Positions 11,871 to 22,072 of a DNA stretch of 64,000 bases are shown one piece after another. The translations under genes were made by a program, and so were the position numbers. The stretch covers positions 496,001 through 560,000 of the forward strand of contig JAMZAV010000106.1 in the NCBI GenBank assembly GCA_024449915.1, read 5' to 3'. The notes beneath the pieces are model-generated. The model did not search any database. It saw nothing but the letters and a program-made list of their open reading frames with translations, and was not told the origin of the DNA. Every line of letters starts with the position of its first letter. The stretch's first letter is position 1. This DNA is from Sweltsa coloradensis (lineage: Eukaryota; Arthropoda; Insecta; Plecoptera; Chloroperlidae).

Positions 11871-13806
11871 ATTAGTTATTCGAGAGTTGATTTAAATAAA
11901 AGGACTATACAAAGTGGTATAGCTAAGTTGACAAAGAACCCGTGAGAATTCCCGTGCTATTTTGGCCTGAGTTTCACTCACGTAGAAAACGTTTTGTTCA
12001 TTTAAAAAATATATATCCCTACAATGGGTTTCATTATTTTGAAATGTTGTAGAATTTTGAAATAATGTTGACGGTTTTCCATTGTTGTGTAGAAACGACA
12101 TGAAAATTGGTTGAAATTACCTCGACCTCAAAGTGGCTGGCGAGACCACGTCGACATTGTTACCAGAACACATTAGCCAAGGTAATGAAAGTCATTAGAT
12201 TTAATGTGGCTGAGATTTGTGTGGCTCCTTGCTGTAGGAACGCCGGTCCCCGTGGCCTTTGTTAAGTGAATAATCATGACCACGCGACGTAATTTACCCC
12301 CCCCCCCCCTCCCTACCCCTCACCTCGTCCGCTTGAGTTGATAATAATTGAGAGTAACGGCGGCCGCAGCAACACACTCCTCACTACGTCCCACTTTTGC
12401 GACAAAGTAAATTATCCCAGACGGTAATCCCTCGAGTGATTTGCTTGCCGTATGCACTAGACTAGACATACTTAAGGTTGATGTGGTCTGAGTGTTGCTG
12501 GAAGAAACAAAAAACTCATAACTAGCAATACATTCAGCACTAAAAACGGGGGAAAAATATAAACATTCTCATTTAAAAAAAATTAAAATTCTAATTTCTG
12601 TATCGAATTTAACACGATACATTTGTGGTTAACAGCAGAAAAGTTAAGCTCTACTGCAGAGCTATAAAAGGTTCTAAATTTTTAAATGGCAGTTAGCGGG
12701 TGTTTTATCAAACGTCTGGTATTTAAAACTCCCGTCGACTGGATGCAAATGTGATGTCATACAAAGCTATCTTAAATAATTATTGTAACTGCTGATATGG
12801 AATTTCTCAACCGCTTAGTGATTAAATTAACAATTATGTAACCAATGTATGATTTGAAAATTTATCTCCTTAAGGTGATTTTGCAATAAGTTATATTTTC
12901 TAGACTGGTTTTCTTGAAGTCAAAGTATTCGGAAGGATTATTTGAATAAATTGATATTACATTATGGTAATATTGTGCTCTCGACCACATTAACAATAGT
13001 TTATGTGTAAGATTTATTGTTGAAACACATTAGTTCCAAAAATTTTGTTGACCATCGTTGTAAGTACGATGAACCCTTGTGCTTGGTTGTTCCGACTACA
13101 AATTGTTATTGGCTACAAACCAAGTAAATTGTATTTCTCTATTTTTACCATAATAATAGAAGGCTCTTATAAATTTATAAACATTTTCAGAGGAATAAGT
13201 ATCCCATTAACGTTATTTACCAGGCATTTGTTAGCTCAATACTTACATGGCCACAAACTGCGTTTAAAACCAAACTTTTCTCTTTATCAAACTCGCAATA
13301 CTGATTTTTCAATACTTCTCGACTCATTTGTAAGTTATTACGTGGACAATTTGTTAGAATGAAGAAAAGGAATAACTTTTTTTATGGGGCAAACATTGTT
13401 CGATAATTTCCCATCATTGTGATATTATATATTTATTTATCTCTAACAACTGGTTATTATCAACCCACAAGTGTCATGTAACACAAACTAGACAATTAAA
13501 ACACACATTCATCACAATTTTAAAAACTTAAGTTATAAAATACAAAACTAGTGAAAAGGTGATGAAGGGTGATTAATGAGTCATATTAGTAAACTGAAAA
13601 ACAGCTTTCTTTTGAATGAGAAAATGTTCATGCGGTTGATGTAAATTTCTGTATCAATGGCTAATACTTTGTTGTAGGTGCAATAGCTACAAAAATTGAA
13701 GGGATATAAAAGAATAAGTAATTATTGTGTTCTGCTTGTATGATACTAATAAGTAAATGTTCCCGTTTCACCCTAGTAACTGAGCTAGTAAGAATTTGAT
13801 TAGGTT

Positions 13807-13808
<2 letters not shown>
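11871..13808. other. No gene seen
   Basis: Single-copy DNA with a 13-C run at 12297-12309. No supported gene or repeat. Confidence 0.5.

Positions 13809-13871
<63 letters not shown>
13809..13871. repeat. (AT)n microsatellite
   Basis: About 62 bp of pure alternating TA. Confidence 0.98.
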
Positions 13872-13874
<3 letters not shown>

Positions 13875-13960
13875 ACAGTATTTACGAAATAAAAAGTTAT
13901 GCAAACCGTATTTTTATATCCTTTTTTTAATCGCAAATAGTTGCATTCGATTACAGATTT

Positions 13961-13993
13961 GAGGGGCGTAGAAGCAAAGTGGACCAACCCACA
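13961..13993 (+). repeat. Left terminal inverted repeat (33 bp)
   Basis: It is identical over 33 bp to the reverse complement of 17546-17578. The adjacent outer 4 bp, ATTT, are repeated on the other side. Confidence 0.97.
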
Positions 13994-14164
13994 CAATTCT
14001 CGTTCTGAGATAATTTGAGTTAAAGTTGGGAGCAATTTATAAAATGCAGCTTAAACTGGAAGGTTTGGAATGCAGTCTATTGCTTTCCTAACATATTAAC
14101 TTAAAATATCACATCTTGAAATTTATTAAAAATTCATAACTTCAGCAGAAAATACCTTATCAAA

Positions 14165-14190
14165 GTGGTTGGTCCATTTTGCCTCTCAAC
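14165..14190 (+). repeat. Subterminal repeat near the left end
   Basis: GTGGTTGGTCCATTTTGCCT resembles the inner side of the right terminus (GTGGGTTGGTCCACTTTGC) and is in the same orientation as that end. A further ATGGTCCAAA is found at about 14220. Confidence 0.7.
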
Positions 14191-14399
14191 AATTATGTCT
14201 TTTGAAATTTTTCTTGTGGCATGGTCCAAATTGTTGATATTAAAATTTTATGAAAATGTTTTTATGTTCTTGTTTTATTACTTTTGCCTAAAATATGTTT
14301 CATTTATAAATTTAAAATTATTTTAAACTTAGATTAAAAAAATTCATGGTACTACACTGAAATAAAAAAAGGAAAAACATAAATCGAGGCATTTTTAAG

Positions 14400-14405
14400 T
14401 TTATT
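14400..14405 (-). terminator. Poly(A) signal AATAAA of the transposase gene
   Basis: TTTATT on the plus strand is AATAAA on the minus strand. It lies about 75 bp downstream of the transposase stop and inside the element, as expected for the 3' end of its transcript. Confidence 0.6.
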
Positions 14406-14480
14406 TTTCAAGTTAAATTACATTGGGCCTCAGAGGCAAGGCCGTTGTTGAGTATGATCACTCATTAATGTATTTTTAAT

Positions 14481-16532
14481 CTATTCGCTGTCAGTATTTT
14501 CTTCATCCTCTACCCCTCGTAAGGAGTCGTAGAATTCTTGATACACCGGTGGGATGAAAGACATCAAGCTATTCAGGTCCACTATTTTTGGCTGAGCGAT
14601 CGCCACTCCTTGTGGGTATAAGATATCAACAGGTTTATTGCCAATACATGCCGGCCTGCCCTTGGAACGGGCTTTCGTCAGATCGAGTGTACGGTACTGT
14701 TCTATGTCTCCATGTCCATATTTAAATTTTATGACAAATGGGTCTTCTTTTGTGACTTCGATAACTAAAATTTTAAGCCATTCCACCTTGTCCCCATTAG
14801 TGTCCACTTTTCTGTGTGTCACATGCTGGAGCAGTGATTTAAAATTTTGGAAATCAATTGATTGCATTTCCGTAACTGGAAATGGATTTTTCTTCTTAGC
14901 ACTACGTACAACATCCATCCAATGAGATGGGATGTAGACACCTTGGGTGGGTTTCTTCTTTTCGACTATCCCAAAGTCTTTGTCGCTATCATTGTATGAG
15001 TGGCCACTGAGAAAAAACTTGTGCGTTAGGCCTACCTTTACCAAATGATGGGCAAAATCTTGACATGTTACGGCATACAGCCAAAAAACCGCAATTATTA
15101 TATTGCGGTTTTGTCCGCCACAAGCATCACTCCACGCTATCAGATGCGGACATGGAGGCACATCTACTAAATAGTGAAAAAGGCAGGATGCTACTTCATT
15201 GGCCCCTCTTGAAGCAACACCTTCATGCCACATATACATGTATCCATTTTTCGCGCGATAATCGTGGATCCCAAGACAATAGGTCCAGAACTGACGCTTG
15301 TAAAATACAACGTTTGTTGTCAGCAACGAAGTTGGTAGAGTTTTCATTAAATCGAACGTGATGACAGACACATTGGCATCAGTTGTGACTCTTAGCTTAT
15401 CGCTTTGGTAACACTCTTGCGTCGACTGTGATTTGCGGTGATGAAAATCTAGCTGAGTGCGTAAAAGTTCTTTTTCCTGCCCTTCTACAGCATCTATTTT
15501 GCATTTAAAGGTATCGCATGTCTTGCAGGAATCGGATGTTGGGTGATGAAAAGATAAATTAAAATCCGTCCTAAAAATTTTCTTAAAAACATATTCAGAT
15601 ACTGCAGCATTTCCAATATTTACACAATCTTCTTTGTATAAATCATACATTTTTGTTAGATTAAGATCTGGAGCAAGATACATACGGTCAGGGTTATCTT
15701 TACGAGTATAGTGGGATTTATATTTCGGAAACTTGTTTATAAAGCTATGTACTTCAAGCTTAGACTCGTCGCAAGTTTTATTAATGGGCTCGTGTTTTCC
15801 TCGTTGATCACTAGCGATCACTCCATGCGTAGTCGAATTCTTCATTAAACGATCAATTCGACCGCTCGAAACGCCAAGTACATTTTGAAATATGGCCTTG
15901 CATACATGCCAATCAATGCCATTTTCATCCTTTAAGTAATATTCTCTAGATTTAGTACGGCTTACATTATGAGCAACATATGTACGCTTCTTATCGACTT
16001 GTCGAATCGCTCCACACAGATAGGCAGATTGGGCGTCTACACTGGTAAGACTATAGTAGGACTCGAAGAGTTTCAACTTCTGGGCATTACTGATGTGCAT
16101 TGAACAGTTTAAATGACAGTTACAAGGCAAAATATTGCAGCTCTTGCTTGGGACAACTTGTTTTACAGTAGCGTGCTCTTTTCCCCCGAGACGAGCAAAC
16201 TTTTTGGAGTTTCGTTTCCATCGGGACGTATTCCGTACACCCCTCTTTCGTTTATTTGTATTGTGTAAGCCTATATTACCTGCTTCCTCATTGTCAGCTA
16301 CATCATTGTCAACTACTTCATCGTCAGCTATCGGTACCCAATTGTCAGCTCCTTCATTGTCAGCTACGTCATCTATGGCAATACTGGTTAATTCTGTAGG
16401 TTGAATCTCCATATCTGCATCAGAATCAGTAGATGATGCAGCGTCGTCTACAGTGGGGATGAAATCGGCATCTTCATCAGAGTCCACAATTTCTTCGTGT
16501 AAGAGAAGCTCTGCGATATAATCATCCTCCAT
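14481..16532 (-). CDS. Transposase, DDE-type, of the 3.6-kb transposon
   Basis: An intact protein of 683 residues from the methionine of MEDDYIAEL; a further in-frame ATG lies 15 codons upstream at 16577. I prefer the inner start because the upstream codons look like intron, with a splice acceptor (TTTATAG) just before the coding sequence. The order of features is: an acidic repetitive N-terminus (about 1-85); a basic, probably nuclear-targeting patch KRKRGVRNTSRWKRNSKK (about 95-112); a cysteine cluster CNILPCNCHLNC (about 132-143); a second pair, SCKTC, near 335-339; then the likely catalytic core. Candidate acidic residues are the Asp of ITFDLMK (about 394), the Asp of WSDACGGQN (about 469) and an Asp in GHSYNDSDKDF (about 510-519). 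The SDxCGGQN and GHSxxxxD signatures belong to a family of poorly described animal transposon proteins. Function as transposase is inferred from these motifs and the flanking terminal repeats. No frameshift or stop is seen. Confidence 0.88.
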   Translation of the reverse strand: MEDDYIAELLLHEEIVDSDEDADFIPTVDDAASSTDSDADMEIQPTELTSIAIDDVADNEGADNWVPIADDEVVDNDVADNEEAGNIGLHNTNKRKRGVRNTSRWKRNSKKFARLGGKEHATVKQVVPSKSCNILPCNCHLNCSMHISNAQKLKLFESYYSLTSVDAQSAYLCGAIRQVDKKRTYVAHNVSRTKSREYYLKDENGIDWHVCKAIFQNVLGVSSGRIDRLMKNSTTHGVIASDQRGKHEPINKTCDESKLEVHSFINKFPKYKSHYTRKDNPDRMYLAPDLNLTKMYDLYKEDCVNIGNAAVSEYVFKKIFRTDFNLSFHHPTSDSCKTCDTFKCKIDAVEGQEKELLRTQLDFHHRKSQSTQECYQSDKLRVTTDANVSVITFDLMKTLPTSLLTTNVVFYKRQFWTYCLGIHDYRAKNGYMYMWHEGVASRGANEVASCLFHYLVDVPPCPHLIAWSDACGGQNRNIIIAVFWLYAVTCQDFAHHLVKVGLTHKFFLSGHSYNDSDKDFGIVEKKKPTQGVYIPSHWMDVVRSAKKKNPFPVTEMQSIDFQNFKSLLQHVTHRKVDTNGDKVEWLKILVIEVTKEDPFVIKFKYGHGDIEQYRTLDLTKARSKGRPACIGNKPVDILYPQGVAIAQPKIVDLNSLMSFIPPVYQEFYDSLRGVEDEENTDSE

Positions 16533-16543
16533 TGAATTGAAAT

Positions 16544-17310
16544 CTATAAATATAAGATTATTTATTAGATCAAGCATGGGCTACATTGTTATAGTGTTAG
16601 AAAAATATGTTTCTCAGCTACCTTGAGGTAGGTACTTTAAAAAGACGTAGGTAGGCCTAACTTATTCGTTAAGTTGCATAGTTGTGCTGCAAAATCTCTG
16701 GCCATATTAATAACAGCCAAATATTGTTTTAATGCACACCTACTACACAAGTTTAATAAAGATGTAAGTCCTAACCCTAGGCCTAAGACTAGGCCTAGGG
16801 TTAGACCCAAGTCTAGGCATACATCAAAGAAAAAGTAGGGCCTATGGGGCATGTGAAAGATTCAGTCATCTGGGCTTATTTTAAAGGCTCCTAGGCACAT
16901 TGAGTAGGCAAAGCCTAGGGGCCTAGGCCGATATTTTGAGATATAACGAAAGAACATGCATTCAGAATTGCTTGATGTTTACAAACCGTAATTTTCATGA
17001 CAACATTTGCCTAGGATTTGTTTGGTTAGGCATAAAATAACTTATTACAACTTGATATTGTGAATATCGACTTAGAACTACAGTTAAAGTTATTAATAGA
17101 AGCTAGCCTATGTAGTTAACTGATTGGGAGTGGCCCCCTACACTCAAAAGTCAAAATATGCTCCAAAAAAGTTAGGTTATGTTGGCCTAAGCTTATTCTT
17201 TTAACATTATTAGTAATTCAATCATTTTGAGCATGTAATGTGCTAATGTAATACATGCATAAAATCATTATTAATGTTAACAAACAATGATTATATCATT
17301 ACAAACTCAC
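16544..17310 (-). other. Probable 5'-UTR intron of the transposase gene
   Basis: On the minus strand CTTTTACCAG is followed by GTGAGT (donor, exon ending at 17311). TTATATTTATAG (acceptor) precedes the exon starting at 16543, 11 bases before the ATG. Splicing would give a short untranslated first exon near the right end of the element. Predicted from splice consensus only. Confidence 0.45.
16771..16804. repeat. Perfect 15-bp palindrome with 4-nt loop
   Basis: CTAACCCTAGGCCTA, loop AGAC, then its exact reverse complement. It lies in a local stretch rich in CCTAGGCCTA words inside the transposon, in the presumed intron. Confidence 0.95.
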
Positions 17311-17381
17311 CTGGTAAAAGAAACGAAGTTGCAGCACACAATAACAAACACTGAAATCACAACTGAAATGTAGCTTTGTGG

Positions 17382-17487
17382 CTTGGTCCACTTTGCCTCT
17401 ACAACTTTTTCATGATTTTAGGTTGGTCCAACTGTTTTCTTGATATAACATGATAACGGTGGCGGTGAGAGGTTGGTCCGTTTTACC
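17382..17487 (+). repeat. Subterminal repeats near the right end
   Basis: CTTGGTCCACTTTGCCTCTA (from 17382), AGGTTGGTCCAACTG (about 17420) and AGGTTGGTCCGTTTTACC (about 17470) echo the terminal repeat. They may be additional transposase-binding sites. Confidence 0.75.
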
Positions 17488-17545
17488 ACTTAATATTTTG
17501 AATGTGAGCTATACAGAAATGCACCTAACTCCATTTAAAAAAAAA

Positions 17546-17578
17546 TGTGGGTTGGTCCACTTTGCTTCTACGCCCCTC
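17546..17578 (-). repeat. Right terminal inverted repeat (33 bp)
   Basis: Identical to the left terminus in inverted orientation, followed by the ATTT duplication at 17579-17582. Confidence 0.97.
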
Positions 17579-17830
17579 ATTTGATTTATAGTTAGAAACT
17601 AGAGTATTGGTTGTAAATAATAAATTTATTACTATTGGACGTGTACGGTCGACTCACCGCGGCGCAACAACTCATGTTGGTTGAGAACATTGTACCATAT
17701 TTTGTGATTTGTTGCTACGCTACGACTAAACTGCAGAGCCACTGTGTAAATACATGAACACAAATTATTTATTTCCGGTAATCCGAGTATATTTATGTGT
17801 TGAAATATTTTAATTCCGACGTTCTAGCGA

Positions 17831-18230
17831 TAAATAAAAAATAAATAAATAAATTTTATTTAGAGTCTACCCACTCAGTTATTATAACTGATTTTCAGTG
17901 GGGGACTTTAAATCAAAGCGACCAAGCCAACCCTGCAGGCCCCGACGCAATCGACGAGTGAGCGATAACCAACCAAAGATCGATAATTTTAATAGGAAAT
18001 ATAGCAATCAGTGGTATGGACAGTGCGAACACCCGCGAATCAACGCCAGAATCAACAAGGCCGATTCAGAACAACTCTGAAATTTATTATGTGCTTCGTT
18101 GCTAGGACGGCTCCAAAGTCACCGTAAACTTCTGACTTTAGCGGGAATCGAACCCTGGACCTTCTGCATTGGAAGCAGGTAGGCTAACCACAAGACCAAC
18201 GAGCCACACAACAAGACCAACGAGCCACAC
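17831..18230 (-). mobile_element. tRNA-derived SINE, family A, copy 1
   Basis: Read on the minus strand it starts with a tRNA-like head (about 18230-18135) with RNA polymerase III boxes: A-box-like TGGTCTTGTGG and a good B-box, GGTTCGATTCC. The anticodon arm region CTGCTTCCAATGCAG recalls tRNA-Gly(TCC). A conserved body follows and a TTTATTTA-type tail lies at 17831-17860. This copy lacks about 50 bp between head and body that copies 2 and 4 have, and has a short duplication at the very start of the head. It cannot be a working tRNA, since the acceptor stem does not pair. Confidence 0.88.
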
Positions 18231-18506
18231 ATAGATCTAGTTAAAACGTTGGAATGAACATAGTTTATTGTACTCAGATAACTCGAAAATATTACATCAG
18301 CTCATTCACGTGTCATAGGTTTTAAATAAATCTAGGCTATATTTCTTAGGATTTTTACTAATTTAATGTTTCATTATTCGTTTTCAGGTTAATGCATAAT
18401 GTTTTTGATATTTATTATAAGTATGTACAGGAGTTATATTACTATGTGGTATATACTCTTCATACTTCGTTTACCGCTTTGATGAAGGTTCGAGGCAAAG
18501 ATTTCT

Positions 18507-18937
18507 AAATAAAATAAATAAATAAATTTTATTTAGAGTCTACCCACTCAGTTATATAACTGATTTTCAGTGGGGGACTTTAAATCAAAGCGACCAAGCC
18601 AACCCTGCAGGCCCCGACGCAATCGACGAGTGAGCGATAACCAACCAAAGATCGATATTTTTAATTGGAAATATAGCAATCAGTGGTATGGACAGTGCGA
18701 ACACCCGCGAATCAACGCCAGAATCAACAAGGCCGATTCAGAACAACTCTGAAATTTATTATGTGCTTCGTTGCTAGGACAGCTCCAAAGTCACCGTTTA
18801 CAAACTCCTAAGACAAGAACTGATTGACTTGAGTCGAAATCAGAAGTTAAAAAACTTCTGACTTTAGCGGGAATCGAACCCTGGACCTTCTGCATTGGAA
18901 GCAGATACGCTAACCACAAGACCAACGAGCCACACAA
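18507..18937 (-). mobile_element. tRNA-derived SINE, family A, copy 2
   Basis: Nearly identical to copy 1 in the body and head, and includes the segment copy 1 lacks. Same minus orientation and same TTTA-rich tail at the left. The closeness of copies 1 and 2, 280 bp apart, suggests recent insertion or a local duplication. Confidence 0.9.
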
Positions 18938-19529
18938 AAGACCAAAAGACTCATTGAATGGACTTCGGGCTATAGTTACATTAGTAAATGTTGAGCAGTT
19001 GTCAAAACAACCTCATTGGCGGAATATTAATTAACTTAAAAAAGTAAGAAAAAAGTATAACTTGACACATAAAAATAAGGGAAGCGAAGATTGAAGCGAG
19101 CTGCACTTTACTAGAATGGTGGAGGTGCCGGGTCGTGCTTCAGTGAGCGAGTGTAAGGAGATCTACCGGACCTTGATAACTGAAAGATCACGTGGTTTTA
19201 GCCATTGCTATTGTTCATACGTTTTAATTACATTTTATGACCAGATTGACCACTTTAAAGATTGTGAGTACAATATCGACCACAACTCGTGTAAAACACG
19301 TGCTCGTAGACATCGCACATGATCTCCAAACGCAGCAAGATGGCTGACTGAACTGAACAAGAAGATATATCAATTATCTTGATTCTTATTGTTTTACCTT
19401 ATAAATCTCTAATCCGTTCAATATGTTTCAAAATTATCATAAAGGTTAACTGACTTCGGTCTAAATATTGTTTATGAGTTATTTCTGTATTTTATGGGCA
19501 CGCTTGTCCGTATAACTAAAGCAGGGTAT
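18938..19529. other. No gene seen; one copy of the recurrent motif
   Basis: Contains TGGTGGAGGTGCCGGGT at 19117-19133 (+). A 68-codon ORF starts at the motif, but it has no recognisable similarity. Confidence 0.5.
19117..19133 (+). repeat. Recurrent 17-bp motif (exact)
   Basis: Exact TGGTGGAGGTGCCGGGT with no inverted partner nearby. Confidence 0.85.
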
Positions 19530-20503
19530 ACTAGGAAAACGCTAAAGTCCCGTCGCGTTGTTGAGCGGGCACCGGTACATGCAACAACGACCCAAGTACG
19601 ACATTCCCATAATGTTACATACCAATAAGTCTTTAATGTCTGACCGATTTAGCTGAAAATTTGGTAAATAGGAGAGAACGTTGTACCTTTTGACCCTGCA
19701 AAATTTCATAACGATCGGAACATTTTTTTTTTTTTATTTTATTTTTTATAACCAACGATCGGATTTTGTTCAAAAACTATACAGCAACCCGCCTAGGTGG
19801 CAGGCGCGTAGGAAGGGGGGGGGGGAATGGGAGGAGTTTCCCCCCCCACTTTTTACCGTGACCCCCCCCACTTCAGAATCTTAGAAATTCAGTCTCGCCG
19901 TAAATACGCACGGAAACAAATTCTGAATAACGAATTTTTCAATAAAAGTGATTTTTTTAATCCATTATACTTACTGATAATGACTTGTTTTGGCACGTCT
20001 GCAGTGTATTCTCCACTTCCCTTTCCCTTCCCTTTATACCTCCTTATAGTAATGACCAAAAATTTCGACAATCCTATTATTGTTCGACGTGATCAATGAT
20101 AAGCATATGCATATTCAATGGCTGTAGCATGCATGGTCTATCTCTTAACTATTCAAATTTTATTTATAGTTTTATAGTTTTTACTGTACAAAAAATACAT
20201 TAATTTGGTATTGTATTCAGCCCACTATTTTTTTCTAGAACGCACCAAACGCACTCTAAAAACCTCATTTTCAAAATTTTTGCCTGCGGCGCTGTAGTTG
20301 GGGGGCCAAACCCCCCGTACTTGGCAGCAGATTTGTTGTTCCCCCCCACTCGAAAAGGAGTTCCTACGCGCCTGCTAGGTGGTATGTACATGTGTGAAAA
20401 TTTTCAGGTCGATCAGAGAAACGGTGCGACCTGTATCGAAGCAGTAACAGAAAAAAAAAACAGACATTCGAGCCATAAGAGTCAAGTGGAGACGCTCGCT
20501 CAA
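19530..20503 (-). mobile_element. Helentron-like non-autonomous element, copy 1
   Basis: It is bounded on the plus strand by ACTAGGAAAACGC at the left and GACGCTCGCTCAA at the right. Read on the minus strand it begins TTGAGCGAGCG and ends CGTTTTCCTAGT, with an inverted TTGAGCG-like block near the 3' end: the asymmetric inverted-repeat layout of Helentrons. It is split by the hAT insertion at 19801-20374. No Rep/helicase is encoded, so it would depend on a helper. Confidence 0.7.
19801..20374. mobile_element. Non-autonomous hAT element with 8-bp TSD
   Basis: The 574-bp insertion starts CAGGCGCGTAGGAA and ends TTCCTACGCGCCTG (14-bp inverted repeats). It is flanked by the 8-bp duplication CTAGGTGG at 19793-19800 and 20375-20382. 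The empty site is preserved in the sister copies at 21328 and 21950. CAG-starting inverted repeats and 8-bp duplications are typical of the hAT superfamily. The inner ends are rich in G or C runs. The ORFs inside show no transposase. Confidence 0.93.
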
Positions 20504-20534
20504 ATTTTCTTCATCTTATTCCATTTAATTGTTT

Positions 20535-21474
20535 ACTAGGAAAACGCTCAGTTGGACGCGTTGTTGAGCGAGCACCGGTACGTGCAACACGACCCGAGTA
20601 CGACATTCCCATAATGTTACATACCAATAAGTCTTTTAGGTCTTGACCGATTTAGCTGAAAATTTGTAAAATAGGAGAGAATGGATAAAATCCACCGCCA
20701 TCTAGAGGACCTTGACATCATTTCTTTGGGAAAACTATTTTACTCTTGATTTCTTCTAGGTGGCAGTACATAGTGACCAGAATTCTTGTGCGACTTTTCG
20801 TTGCCATGGTAACGTTACTTTTGTTAAAATGTAATTGCTATCTACACTACTTATCGGATCAAAATAAAATTAACATATTCGTGACCGGACGGACATTCTA
20901 AATGATTTGTCTACCTCAGATTTTGTCGCCGTTTAGTTTTTTAAAAAAAACTTTAGATTAACTTTCATGTAACTTTATAACTTTTTGAACGATTTGCCAC
21001 AAAACTAATGGCATTCAATCGGGAACGAAACTTGCGGATGGTCAAAATTTCAACTCGATCCGAGCCTCCGTTTGACCGCTATCATGAGCCAAAAAAGCTG
21101 TGCGACTTTCCGTTGCCATGGTAACGGGGACTTTGTTATAATGTAATTTCCATCTACACTACTTATCGGATCAAAATAAAAATAACATATTCGTGATCGG
21201 ACGGACATTCTAAATGATTTGGCCACCTCAGATTTTGTCGCCGTTTAGTTGAAAAAAAAACTTTCGATTAACTTTAATGTAACTTTTTGAAACGATTTTG
21301 CCACAAAACTATACAGCAACCCGCCTAGGTGGTATGTACGTGTGTGCAAAATTTCAGGTCGATCAGAGAAACGGTGCGACCTGTATCGAAGCAGTAACAG
21401 AAAAAAAAACAAACAAAAAAAACAGACATTCGAGCCATAAGAGTCAAGTGGAGACGCTCGCTTCGCTCGCTCAA
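20535..21474 (-). mobile_element. Helentron-like non-autonomous element, copy 2
   Basis: Starts ACTAGGAAAACGCTCAG and ends GCTCGCTCAA on the plus strand. Near the ACTAGG end, CGCTCA and TGAGCG form a 6-bp stem. The outer TTGAGCGAGC block matches the other end as an inverted repeat over 10 bp. It appears to have inserted into the DNA that flanks copy 3, since CATTTAATTGTT and AATAAATGTAA are contiguous at about 22080-22110 but separated by this copy. It carries an internal duplication. Confidence 0.72.
20788..21308. repeat. Internal 312-bp-period duplication in copy 2
   Basis: 20788-21005 and 21100-21308 are diverged direct copies. Both include the palindrome GTTGCCATGGTAAC (20800-20813 and 21112-21125) and a shared ACTACTTATCGGATCAAAAT block. 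Confidence 0.88.
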
Positions 21475-21499
21475 TAAATGTAATGTACGCCTTCAAATA

Positions 21500-22072
21500 A
21501 CTAGGAAAACGCTCAGTTGGACGCGTTGTTGAGCGAGCACCGGTACGTGCAACATGACCGAGTACGACATTCCCATAAGGCCCACCACACAGTATAGGCC
21601 TAATTAGATATTGAAATTGTACACTTTATACTATTCCAACATCTTTGCATTGGTACTAATTCACGTCATGCCTTCTTAAGTGTAACTTTGTATCTTCACT
21701 GCCTCCTTCATTTTTTAACATCATTTTCGAATTATGATTACCAATAAGTCTTAAGGTCTACTGATTTAGCTGAAAATTTGAAAAATAGGAGAAAATGGTG
21801 TACTTATTGACCCTGCAAAATTTCATAACGATCGGAACATTTTTTTTTTTTATTTTTTTTTATTTTAAACATTTTTTTTTTTTATTTTTTTTTATTTTTT
21901 TATTTTTTACGATCGGATTTTGTTCAAAAACTATACAGCAACCCGCCTAGGTGGTATGTACATGTGTGCAAAATTTCAGGTCGATCAGAGAAACGGTGCG
22001 ACCTGTATCGAAGCAGTAACAGAAAAAAATAGACATTCGAGCCATAAGAGTCAAGTGGAGACGCTCGCTCAA
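21500..22072 (-). mobile_element. Helentron-like non-autonomous element, copy 3
   Basis: Same ends as copy 2. It contains a 170-bp insertion relative to copy 1 at about 21580-21740 and T-rich tracts at 21840-21910. Its right flank repeats, almost exactly, the flank that surrounds copy 2, so element plus flank have been tandemly duplicated. Confidence 0.7.

Larger units (their letters stand above)
13961..17578 (-). mobile_element. Complete DNA transposon with intact transposase (Sola-like?)
   Basis: The element is 3618 bp long, bounded by identical 33-bp inverted repeats starting GAGGGGCGTAGAAGC. It is flanked by the 4-bp duplication ATTT at 13957-13960 and 17579-17582. It encodes one uninterrupted transposase on the minus strand, with a probable 5' untranslated exon and intron and a poly(A) signal inside the element. 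Subterminal copies of GGTTGGTCC plus a CTTTGCCTCT block lie near both ends. A 4-bp target duplication and a DDD/E-type protein fit the Sola superfamily, but that assignment is inferred, not proven. Identical ends and an open frame suggest recent activity. Confidence 0.9.

Noticed and set aside
14638..16404. Plus-strand ORFs of 89-98 codons
   Set aside because: They lie antisense to the transposase and have no independent features.
16637..16852. Minus-strand ORF with Leu-Gly repeats
   Set aside because: It is a reading of the CCTAGGCCTA-rich low-complexity block in the presumed intron.
18135..18210. True tRNA-Gly gene
   Set aside because: The acceptor stem does not pair, the segment continues into a repeated body and four copies share it, so it is a SINE head.
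19117..19133. Recurrent motif as an LTR-retrotransposon primer-binding site (starts TGG, complement ends CCA)
   Set aside because: No long terminal repeats, polypurine tract or gag-pol flank any copy, and I know of no animal tRNA with this 3' end.
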